From Oligoflexales bacterium (GTDB lineage Bacteria; Bdellovibrionota_B; Oligoflexia; Oligoflexales; CACXFL01): 9,487 nucleotides of DNA. Of this stretch, positions 1-5,680 are shown piece after piece; positions within the stretch are counted from its first letter, which is position 1, and every line of letters starts with the position of its first letter. The notes under the pieces were generated by a model. The model had not been told where the DNA came from and made no database searches. It saw only the letters and a program-made list of their open reading frames with translations. The DNA is taken from the NCBI GenBank assembly GCA_028282865.1, contig JANQHA010000346.1:1-9487 (forward strand). The letters run 5' to 3'. The translations under genes were made by a program, and so were the position numbers.

Positions 1-253
1 TTTCTGTATAGTCGTCTCCGCCACCCTCGCCGGTCCCTTTTTTTATAGCTCGATCAATATTGTCTTTGGGCATATTTGCTGCTTTTGCTTTGGCTAAAAT
101 CATTCTGAGCTTGGCATTAGCATCAGGGTCACCGCCGCCAGCTTTTGCTGCCACTGTTAGCTCTTTAGCGATCTTAGTGAAAACCTTACCGCGCTTTGCA
201 TCCTGGGCGCCTTTACGGTGCTGAATATTTTTCCATTTACTATGACCAGCCAA
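1..253 (-). CDS. yebC: YebC/PmpR family regulator, N-terminal part (runs off left edge)
   Basis: Translating the minus strand from 253 gives 84 residues beginning [11 protein letters not shown] and continuing through [43 protein letters not shown]. This is the hallmark N-terminus of the YebC/PmpR (TACO1) family. Members are usually about 240-250 residues, so roughly a third is present. The family was described as transcriptional regulators; more recent work links it to translation at difficult (for example proline-rich) sequences. The start is TTG at 251-253. An in-frame TGA lies five codons upstream with no ATG or GTG between, and AAAGGAAG sits 5 nt before the TTG, so this start is well supported. 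The gene lies downstream of the AMP nucleosidase on the same strand, with a MITE-like element ending just outside its ribosome binding site. Family assignment is near certain; the cellular role here is inferred from the family. Confidence 0.96.
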   Translation of the reverse strand, partial: MAGHSKWKNIQHRKGAQDAKRGKVFTKIAKELTVAAKAGGGDPDANAKLRMILAKAKAANMPKDNIDRAIKKGTGEGGGDDYTE

Positions 254-258
254 ACGAT

Positions 259-266
259 CTTCCTTT
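259..266 (-). promoter_or_regulatory. Shine-Dalgarno site that fixes the TTG start of yebC
   Basis: On the minus strand this reads AAAGGAAG and ends 5 nt before the TTG codon at 253. With the in-frame TGA immediately upstream, it leaves TTG as the only reasonable initiation codon. It lies only 6 bp from the inner end of the MITE-like element. Confidence 0.8.
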
Positions 267-272
267 CACGTA

Positions 273-390
273 CAGATCGTGTTTGGAATTTCATGCTGCG
301 TTCTCGTCGAAAATACTCCTAGCCGTACTATTTTTGTACTGTCTTCGTCGCATTTTCTCCTGCGGTGCCTGAAAACCCAAACACGATCGG
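273..390. mobile_element. MITE-like element with terminal inverted repeats and TA flanks
   Basis: The two ends are CAGATCGTGTTTGG (273-286) and CCAAACACGATCGG (377-390). They are inverted repeats matching at 13 of 14 positions, including a perfect 12-bp core (275-286 with 377-388). Symmetry continues imperfectly inward for about 14 more bases. The element is flanked by TA on both sides (271-272 and 391-392), as expected for a target duplication of the IS630/Tc1-mariner type. It is 118 bp long and has no coding capacity. Inside is an imperfect direct repeat that starts TCGTCG and ends CTCC (304-319 and 345-360), plus a GTAC...GTAC mini-stem around a T-run (325-339). It fills nearly the whole gap between two genes. 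Alternatives are a REP/ERIC-like palindromic unit or a bidirectional terminator. A second copy, which would confirm mobility, is not in this window. Confidence 0.65.
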
Positions 391-397
391 TAATATT

Positions 398-1171
398 TTA
401 ATAACGAAAGTGTTTTATTTTTTCACCTTTGACCGAAATCTCGGTCATCGCTTTGATTCCAATTTCAATATGTAGGTCGACAAAGTTTTCTGTAACTTTC
501 TTGTCGCTGGTTTCGGTCTTGACCCCATCGGGCGTCATGGGCATGTCAGAAACTAAAAGCAAAGCCCCCCGAGATATTTCGTTGTGATGACCGACTGCGA
601 AGATGGTCGCGGTTTCCATATCGGTAGCGATCACCCGCTGGTTCCGTAGTTTTTGCTTGAACTCATCATCATGCTCCCAAACTCTTCGGTTTGTAGTGTA
701 TATCACCCCAGTACGGTATTCCATATTGGCTGCGAGGATATGATCTGAGACAAATTTATGTAATTTGAATGATGGTAATGCTGGAACTTGTCGCGGTAGG
801 TAGTCATCAGAAGTACCTTCCCCGCGGATCGCGGCAATAGGAAGTATAAAGTGCCCAATATCAGTCGAGCGGCGTAAGCCGCCACATTTGCCTAGGAATA
901 AAACTCCTTTGGGAGAAACTGCTGTTAATAGGTCCATTATAGTCGCGGCATTGGCAGATCCGATACCAAAGTTTATAATGGTTAAACCATCTTTATTAGT
1001 CGCGGTTTGCATCACCCGATCATGACCTCGGATTTTACACTTAAACTTTTGAGCGAACCAGTCGACGTAGTAAGAGAAGTTGGTCAATAGAATCTGGTCA
1101 CCAAACTCTTCTGGGCTTGTGCCAGTATACCTTGGCAACCAGTTCTGTACGATGTCTTCTCTGTTTTCCAT
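398..1171 (-). CDS. amn: AMP nucleosidase, short (single-domain) form
   Basis: This 257-residue protein belongs to the purine nucleoside phosphorylase (PNP/UDP) superfamily. Motifs in order are NFGIGSANAA (67-76), FLGKCGGL (92-99, phosphate-site region), RGEGTSDDYLP (116-126), ATDMETATIF (182-191, with the base/ribose-binding DMET) and SDMP (208-211). The DMExAT context and the SDDYLP segment fit AMP nucleosidase, which hydrolyses AMP to adenine and ribose 5-phosphate in the cytoplasm. The Escherichia coli enzyme has about 484 residues with an extra N-terminal regulatory domain. This protein has only the catalytic domain, like the short AMN type known from Bacteroidetes and some other phyla. 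The ATG at 1169-1171 is preceded by AAGGAC and a good promoter. It is divergent from the ABC1 gene and upstream of yebC on the same strand. Another nucleosidase specificity (MTA/SAH type) is less likely. Confidence 0.85.
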   Translation of the reverse strand: MENREDIVQNWLPRYTGTSPEEFGDQILLTNFSYYVDWFAQKFKCKIRGHDRVMQTATNKDGLTIINFGIGSANAATIMDLLTAVSPKGVLFLGKCGGLRRSTDIGHFILPIAAIRGEGTSDDYLPRQVPALPSFKLHKFVSDHILAANMEYRTGVIYTTNRRVWEHDDEFKQKLRNQRVIATDMETATIFAVGHHNEISRGALLLVSDMPMTPDGVKTETSDKKVTENFVDLHIEIGIKAMTEISVKGEKIKHFRY

Positions 1172-1183
1172 ATATGAGTGTCC

Positions 1184-1210
1184 TTGAATTGTTCACTTAT
1201 GAGTTATGAT
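1184..1210 (+). promoter_or_regulatory. Possible promoter for the ABC1 kinase gene
   Basis: TTGAAT (1184-1189) and TATGAT (1205-1210) lie 15 bp apart on the plus strand, a slightly short spacing. A perfect TATAAT also occurs at 1224-1229 but lacks a good -35 partner. Either would place the start of transcription upstream of the ATG at 1272. The candidate overlaps the minus-strand promoter, so the two divergent genes may compete for polymerase or share control. Confidence 0.3.
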
Positions 1211-1233
1211 AAGGTTAACGGTCTATAATTCAA
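1206..1233 (-). promoter_or_regulatory. Sigma-70-like promoter for the AMP nucleosidase gene
   Basis: On the minus strand, TTGAAT (1228-1233) is a -35 candidate and TATCAT (1206-1211) a -10 candidate, with 16 bp between. Transcription would start near 1199, giving a leader of about 28 nt before the ATG at 1171 that carries the AAGGA ribosome site. Seen by eye only. Confidence 0.5.
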
Positions 1234-1271
1234 GACTTAATCGCCTTAATTTGAATATCAGGGGATTTTGG

Positions 1272-2639
1272 ATGTCTAAGATTAAGTCTGTTCGTACCGA
1301 GTTTATGTCTATAAGCAAGGCATGGTTTCGCCACGGGCCCATCACTTTGCCGCTAAAATTGCTTCGTGCTGGTTCCTCGAAAGGTGAGGAAGGCCGAGTG
1401 AAAGAGATTAAAAATGCTCTGGGAGATTCACTACTTAACGTTTTTGACGCCCTTGGGCCGGTTTACGGAAAAGCGGCTCAGGTAGCAATGAGTCGCTTAA
1501 CTCCCGGTATGCACCGCTTTGCCGAAAGCCTGGAGTTGACAAGGCTATATGGGGATTGGCCGGCGATTGATTCAGTGGTCATCGAGAGCCTTTTGGACCG
1601 GGAAATCCCTCTTTGGCGGTCTGAGTTTACTCTTAAAAAGGTCCCGATAGGTGTAGCCTCGCTTGGTCAGGTTCACGAAATTACCGACCTTCACGGGAGA
1701 GTTTGGGTACTAAAGATTATTAAACCACACTCTCGCAAACGCCTCGAAGAGTCGTTGTCAGCATTAGAAAATCTTCTCGAGGCTTTTACCCCGTTAGCTA
1801 TGACGGCAGCATCAAAAAAAGCAGTCAAGGAGTGTCGAGAACTAATGCTCGGACTTCGTGCTGAGATAGATCTCGACAGAGAGCGCAAAACTATCGAGCA
1901 GATGCAACGGAAGCTAACCGCGCGACAAAAGTCAGTGCTTCGGATCCCAGAAGTTTACCGGGAGTACTGCACGAAGAATGTTTTGATTATAGAGCGCTTT
2001 GAGGGTGTGCCCTTATCTAAAGTGGTAGCAGACCACGAGATTCTTCCAGCGGCTCAGCGGAAAAAACTTGCTCGGAAAATCCTGCAGGAGTTGTTAGTTC
2101 AGGTTTTTGAAGTAGGGCTATTTCATGGTGACCCACATGCAGGTAATCTCATACTACTAGAAGATGGCTCGATTGGTTTGTTTGACTGGGGGCTTGCTGG
2201 TGAACTACTTGAATCAGATCGTCGACATATTGCTGGAATGTTGAAGGCGGTGATTGCACTCGATATGGATCAGTTGGTCAAAGTTCTGATTGTTATGGCG
2301 CAAGAGGAAGGACAGGAGCTAAGCGAAGATAAGGTACGACGTGAATTAAAAAGACTATCTAAGATGACGTTTAATAAGGAGGCTGCAAAGAAACCGAGCT
2401 TGCACCAAGTGATTAATGCTTGTCTTAAGGCTGCTAATCGATTGCATATACCTGTCCCAAATGGGTTGTTACTTATGGCAAAAAGTCTGATAACTATAGA
2501 AGGCCTTGCAAAAGGTATTGATCCTGAGGTTTCGATGAAGCGGATTGCCGCACCAGTATTATTTCGCGCCGCTAGGCCCGGGTTTCGGGATTTTTTTGCT
2601 ATAGCAAAGCGGATACCCGATTTGATTAAAAAAGGATAG
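1272..2639 (+). CDS. ABC1/AarF/UbiB-family protein-kinase-like protein
   Basis: The 455-residue protein carries the order of motifs typical of ABC1 (ADCK/UbiB) atypical kinases: a KxGQ-like motif seen here as KAAQ (67-70), the alanine-rich nucleotide loop region GVASLGQVH (127-135), VLKI with the ATP-site lysine at 148, an ExD motif (E198, D200), the hinge-like IIERFEGVP (239-247), the catalytic-loop HGDPHAGN (285-292) and a metal-binding DWG (305-307) in place of DFG. UbiB proteins support ubiquinone biosynthesis, probably as ATPases acting on lipids. This gene has no ubi neighbours and no obvious C-terminal membrane helices, so it is better called an ABC1 paralogue than ubiB. The start at 1272 has AGGGG about 7 nt upstream; an in-frame ATG at 1206 lacks a ribosome site and lies inside promoter sequence. 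It converges on the PilZ gene with an 18-bp gap. Confidence 0.88.
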   Translation: MSKIKSVRTEFMSISKAWFRHGPITLPLKLLRAGSSKGEEGRVKEIKNALGDSLLNVFDALGPVYGKAAQVAMSRLTPGMHRFAESLELTRLYGDWPAIDSVVIESLLDREIPLWRSEFTLKKVPIGVASLGQVHEITDLHGRVWVLKIIKPHSRKRLEESLSALENLLEAFTPLAMTAASKKAVKECRELMLGLRAEIDLDRERKTIEQMQRKLTARQKSVLRIPEVYREYCTKNVLIIERFEGVPLSKVVADHEILPAAQRKKLARKILQELLVQVFEVGLFHGDPHAGNLILLEDGSIGLFDWGLAGELLESDRRHIAGMLKAVIALDMDQLVKVLIVMAQEEGQELSEDKVRRELKRLSKMTFNKEAAKKPSLHQVINACLKAANRLHIPVPNGLLLMAKSLITIEGLAKGIDPEVSMKRIAAPVLFRAARPGFRDFFAIAKRIPDLIKKG

Positions 2640-2657
2640 GTGCCGGGAGCAATTCTA

Positions 2658-3017
2658 CTAATCTCCAGAAGCCGCTTTGTCTTTCATGATGGAAGAAAAG
2701 TACTCATACAAAGACTCTAGTTTTTTCTGGCCCCCTTGTATTTGGACGCCGCAGCGAAAACCTTTGTCATCATTGCTATCGTCGGTCCAAACGACTTTAC
2801 CAGAAAGCATCAATGGAAATGGTTGACCGATAGTAAGATTGATCATTTCGCCGCTCTTAAGTAACTCTGTACACCAAAGCCCAACTCCAGTAGACGATAC
2901 ATCCCACACTAGAAATGGAAGCTGTGTTTTATTCTTTGACCTAGTCATAATCCCGTTAATTTCTTCGCTTACTACCGGAACTCTAACCGTATCTCTATTT
3001 GCCTTAAACTTTTTCAT
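2658..3017 (-). CDS. Small PilZ-domain protein (cyclic-di-GMP receptor)
   Basis: This is a 119-residue, single-domain PilZ protein. The two c-di-GMP-binding signatures are intact: RxxxR as RDTVR (R8 and R12), and D/NxSxxG as DVSSTG (D39, S41, G44). Later strands include LSGKVVW and FRCGVQI, the usual PilZ barrel pattern. Both motifs are present, so ligand binding is expected; it probably acts as a cytoplasmic adaptor linking the second messenger to motility, biofilm or secretion targets. The target is unknown and none is encoded nearby. The ATG at 3015-3017 has AAGGAA about 7 nt upstream. It is convergent with the ABC1 gene and divergent from the lipoprotein gene at 3257. Confidence 0.9.
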   Translation of the reverse strand: MKKFKANRDTVRVPVVSEEINGIMTRSKNKTQLPFLVWDVSSTGVGLWCTELLKSGEMINLTIGQPFPLMLSGKVVWTDDSNDDKGFRCGVQIQGGQKKLESLYEYFSSIMKDKAASGD

Positions 3018-3178
3018 GACTGCATTCCTTCACAGCGTAGACTGGAATTGTTATCGGAATATTCTGAGTGAAACTGAATGGCTTATAAATATAGTGATTA
3101 CAGTGCTTTATCTTATCTTCCAACAGGTATAAATAATTAGCAGAAGTCTAATGAGCTGAGCAGTCATCCATTACGGAC

Positions 3179-3207
3179 TTTACGTTAGTTTCGAATCAAG
3201 CTATGGT
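3179..3207 (+). promoter_or_regulatory. Weak candidate promoter upstream of the cysteine-rich lipoprotein gene
   Basis: In the 239-bp gap between the divergent PilZ and lipoprotein genes, TTTACG (3179-3184) and TATGGT (3202-3207) are spaced 17 bp apart, each matching the sigma-70 consensus at four of six positions. The rest of the gap is AT-rich and shows no coding, RNA gene or clear repeat. Confidence 0.25.
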
Positions 3208-3256
3208 CTTCGGAAATAATCCAAAGGTTTTTAAATAATTGCCAGGAGAGCTGCCA

Positions 3257-3976
3257 ATGAAACGAATATTCGTGACTTACTTTTTAATGACGTCGGTTCT
3301 ATTGATCTCTGCATGTAGTTCCGAGCGTGCAGGTCGCCTAGCCGATGCCAAGGACTACCGGCCGATTTACCGGAAGATTACTGACTACCAACGACTGATT
3401 AAAAACCTAAAATATAACGGAACTCTATTAAGCGAGGATAAAGTCTGTTTTCAGCTGATCGAAAGTCGAAGCTCTAGACTGGTCACAGTCCATAAGCGTG
3501 GCTGTTCTGATGACCCAGAAGAGCTGTTATCGCAAGAAACTATCTATTTTTGGCTAACGCTAGGCGAAAATAATCGTGACTTATACTACCACGGTTATTT
3601 GGTTGGGCAACTTAGTGAAGGAAGCCTTTCAGGTTCCCACACTATTGGAGACCTCTGCCAAACAAAACCTGATAGTGGCTCAAGACCTTTTTGTAGTGTA
3701 GCTGTTGTGGATGAGCAGGCGTTAGGGATTAAGATTATTCAAGAGGTTCGTAAGCCTTTAATTGAATTGACTGGTTATATTTATAAAAAAACGATCCCCA
3801 TGCGTTACCACACTGTAGTGAAGGCGTCTTGTGCTGAACCTATTTATGACGGGATTCCAAGAGGGTGCCCGGCAATTGGCTCAGCGGTTAGCTCTGCTTG
3901 TTATGCTGCTGGTTTTCAGATGTTGGGATGTAATAATTGTGAGCACATCTGTAGTGCTAACTTTTTAGAAGAATAA
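3257..3976 (+). CDS. Cysteine-rich lipoprotein of unknown function
   Basis: The 239-residue product starts MKRIFVTYFLMTSVLLISAC. This is a short basic region, a hydrophobic core and the lipobox I-S-A-C, giving lipidation at Cys20. Serine follows the cysteine, so outer-membrane sorting is expected. The mature part has ten further cysteines (64, 83, 134, 146, 192, 204, 215, 225, 228, 232). Five of these crowd into the last 36 residues, including C225-x2-C228-x3-C232. An even number in an exported protein suggests disulfide bonds. I do not recognise a family. The start at 3257 has AGGAG 8 nt upstream; an in-frame TTG at 3239 would put extra residues before the signal peptide and is rejected. The pentapeptide-like gene follows after 43 bp, so the two probably form a transcription unit. 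Confidence 0.8.
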   Translation: MKRIFVTYFLMTSVLLISACSSERAGRLADAKDYRPIYRKITDYQRLIKNLKYNGTLLSEDKVCFQLIESRSSRLVTVHKRGCSDDPEELLSQETIYFWLTLGENNRDLYYHGYLVGQLSEGSLSGSHTIGDLCQTKPDSGSRPFCSVAVVDEQALGIKIIQEVRKPLIELTGYIYKKTIPMRYHTVVKASCAEPIYDGIPRGCPAIGSAVSSACYAAGFQMLGCNNCEHICSANFLEE

Positions 3977-4019
3977 TTTAGACAGCGATTATGTTTTATT
4001 TTCAAATGGAGATGCATAG

Positions 4020-5039
4020 ATGAAGAGTATATTTGCTTGTTTAGTGGTTTTAGGCTTTCTAGCCAGCGCGACTTTGGCTGCTTATGCAGACGATCAATCC
4101 AAGACGGATGAACATGAAAGTCTGGAATTTAAATACGATATTCAACGTGGTGGTTGTTACAATAAAGACGGTCGATATGGAAATAACGGTAAGCGAATGG
4201 TTGAGTGTGGAGACGTTACCGATATTGATGACATAGATTGCGTGTATCGAGATAAAAAACTTCGTGGTATTTTCATTCGCAGTGTTGACTTTTCTAATTG
4301 CGACTTCTCTGGTTCTGATTTCACTGGCGCACAGATCTATGACACATCTTTTCGCAACGCGAAGTTTTTGTCCATCAACTCTGAATCTCCTTATGGGCGT
4401 CGTAAGAAAGGTACAAATTTTAAAAAAGCTACTATTGAACGATCAGATCTGTCAGGCGCGATTTTCGTCAAGACTAATATAGATTATGGCTATTTCCGTC
4501 AGAATGTTTTTGTCGCCCCAAAATTAACTTCGGTCGATTTCTCTGGCACACAAATCTCGAAAATGACTTTTGATCGCGTACTGGCAGAGCAAGGTATTCG
4601 GTTTTATGGCGCGACTTTCGACGCCGTAGAAATTCGTAATTCTCACTTCAAAGGTACCGACCGTAACGACGTCAGTTTTGGTGCGTCGGTTGCTAACCGT
4701 TTAAAAATTTCAAACTCCACTTTCGAGCATGTTGATTTTATCAATGATGTTAGATGGCCTGGAGTGGAGATAATTAATAGCTCCATGGAGTCGGCTTTGA
4801 TATTCAATGCTAATTTTACCGGTGCCAAACTTCGAGGTAACAACTTCAAAAATGCAAAAATAAGTCAGGGGTCATTCGCTAGAGCCGACTTATCGGATAG
4901 TGATTTTACCGGAGCTACTATTGAAAAAGATTTTGATAAAAATGACTTTAGTCAGGCTCTTTTTAACGAAGGATCCAAGCCATTTTTCGAAGACGAAGTA
5001 TTAGCTGACCGTTTAGGGATGTACAAAATACCTAACTAG
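4020..5039 (+). CDS. Secreted protein with degenerate pentapeptide repeats
   Basis: The 339-residue protein has a Sec signal peptide (MKSIFACLVV to about residue 23, with a likely signal peptidase I site AYA/DD). A leading domain with three cysteines (46, 63, 74) follows. From about residue 84 come recurring five-residue units with a central Phe or Leu, such as DFSNC DFSGS DFTGA, SFRNA KF, DLSGA, DFSGT, NFTGA KLRGN NFKNA, and SFARA DLSDS DFTGA near 286-300. These fit the pentapeptide-repeat consensus A(D/N)LxX, which folds as a right-handed beta helix. The middle (150-250) is irregular, with some units recognisable only by their Phe. The signal peptide places it in the periplasm or outside, unlike Qnr/MfpA-type gyrase protectors. 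A ribosome site (TGGAG) lies 8 nt upstream. It is the probable second gene of a unit with the cysteine-rich lipoprotein. Its function is unknown. Confidence 0.82.
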   Translation: MKSIFACLVVLGFLASATLAAYADDQSKTDEHESLEFKYDIQRGGCYNKDGRYGNNGKRMVECGDVTDIDDIDCVYRDKKLRGIFIRSVDFSNCDFSGSDFTGAQIYDTSFRNAKFLSINSESPYGRRKKGTNFKKATIERSDLSGAIFVKTNIDYGYFRQNVFVAPKLTSVDFSGTQISKMTFDRVLAEQGIRFYGATFDAVEIRNSHFKGTDRNDVSFGASVANRLKISNSTFEHVDFINDVRWPGVEIINSSMESALIFNANFTGAKLRGNNFKNAKISQGSFARADLSDSDFTGATIEKDFDKNDFSQALFNEGSKPFFEDEVLADRLGMYKIPN

Positions 5040-5049
5040 AGCTAGGTAT
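5028..5049. repeat. Small inverted repeat over the stop codon of the pentapeptide gene
   Basis: ATACCTA (5028-5034) and TAGGTAT (5043-5049) form a 7-bp perfect stem with an 8-nt loop that contains the stop codon. No T-run follows, so it is not a typical intrinsic terminator. It could slow 3' exonucleases or be a chance pairing. Confidence 0.3.
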
Positions 5050-5125
5050 AGGTGTGCTGCCGATGAGCTGAAGGGAAACCTCTGGCTCTTGACAAATATG
5101 GAGTAACACTCCGTAATAGCCAAGT

Positions 5126-5479
5126 ATGTGGATTAAAAGAGATATATCGGCAGTTATAAGGCAGAATTGTGACCCGATCCAAGTGATACGGGGCCCAAGA
5201 CATTGCGGCAAAGCAAGTTTGGTAATGCACTTAGATGACTCCTTCAAGGAACTTTCACTAGACGATCCTGCCCTTAGAAGCTTGGCTGAACGAGATCCTG
5301 AGCTATTTTTAAATCAATTTGATGATCAATGTATTTTTATTGACGAAGCCCAGTACGCTCCAAACCTTTTTCCTTCTTTAAAGCGTCGAGCTGACCTCTA
5401 TAAAAGGAATAACCCCAATCATAAAACGATTATCCAACCTATTTCAGAGCTAAAGTCTTATTTGTTGAAGGTTATCTAG
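5126..5479 (+). pseudogene. Truncated AAA_14/DUF4143-type ATPase (N-terminal fragment)
   Basis: The 117-residue open frame begins MWIKRDISAVI and contains GPRHCGKAS (23-31), a Walker A motif of the GPRQSGKTTL type with Ala in place of the usual Thr. SLDDP and ERDPELFL follow, and then CIFIDEAQYAPNLFPSLK (69-86), the Walker B D73-E74 with the DEAQY.PELF signature of the AAA_14 family. Intact members are about 380-450 residues with a C-terminal DUF4143 domain. Here the similarity ends near residue 93 and the frame stops 24 codons later. The sensor LTGSQ motif and the rest of the ATPase core are missing, and I could not find them in the other forward frames up to 5680. No ribosome site is near the ATG and an in-frame TAG lies three codons upstream. 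It is most likely a decaying gene remnant. A functional short protein is unlikely. Confidence 0.75.
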
Positions 5480-5680
5480 ATTAGGCTAGCCCACCTAAGC
5501 TATTTTCTACTCATTATCTGCTCAAAGAAGTTTTTAATTATAAGTTTTATTCTTGCCGTAATTTAAAGTCCTCCCCGTATTTACTATTCTGCTATTTTAC
5601 GGTAAATCTTGGGCTGATTTACGAAGGCTAATTGTGGTTGGGATCCTTGCATAGCAAGGCTTTACTTGTTTTAGGGGGGA
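5480..5680. other. Intergenic leader of the FGE-like lipoprotein array
   Basis: This 201-bp non-coding stretch is AT-rich in its first half. It holds a small palindrome TTTACGGTAAA in the 5596-5606 area, with the related ATTTACG about 12 bp downstream. A hairpin, CCTTGC-ATA-GCAAGG (5645-5659), lies just ahead of the first array gene. I found no convincing -35/-10 pair and no RNA gene. Because all five downstream genes share a strand and are closely spaced, any promoter for the array is most likely here. Confidence 0.4.
5645..5659. repeat. Hairpin upstream of the first array gene
   Basis: CCTTGC and GCAAGG form a perfect 6-bp stem with a 3-nt loop (ATA). It sits 21 bp before the ATG at 5681 and 13 bp before the G-rich ribosome site (AGGGGGG, 5673-5679). 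It might be a remnant terminator of upstream transcription, an operator or a leader hairpin. The tract after it (CTTTACTTGTTTT) is T-rich but interrupted. Confidence 0.35.

Noticed and set aside
273..390. Element read as a tRNA, riboswitch or CRISPR-related repeat
   Set aside because: No cloverleaf or known riboswitch core is visible, and it is a single palindromic unit with TA flanks rather than regularly spaced repeats.
1206..1271. Longer start for the ABC1 protein at ATG 1206
   Set aside because: No ribosome site precedes it, it lies in the divergent promoter region, and the extra 22 residues do not look like ABC1 sequence. ATG 1272 has AGGGG at good spacing.
2839..3132. 97-codon open frame on the plus strand
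   Set aside because: It lies mostly antisense to the well-supported PilZ gene and shows no recognisable domain; the hydrophobic look follows from the opposite-strand codons.
3239..3256. TTG start at 3239 for the cysteine-rich lipoprotein
   Set aside because: It would add MPGELP before a normal signal peptide, and the AGGAG site lies downstream of it, correctly spaced for ATG 3257.
4020..5039. Qnr/MfpA-type DNA-gyrase protection protein
   Set aside because: A clear Sec signal peptide places it outside the cytoplasm, and the repeats are irregular and interrupted compared with that group.
5100..5112. GGAGT-AAC-ACTCC hairpin as an operator or ribosome-site switch for the ATPase fragment
   Set aside because: The 5-bp stem is short, the GGAG is too far (22 bp) from the ATG, and the downstream gene appears to be a remnant.
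5032..5247. Minus-strand open frames opposite the ATPase remnant
   Set aside because: No family resemblance and no convincing ribosome site. The plus-strand frame has clear Walker motifs.
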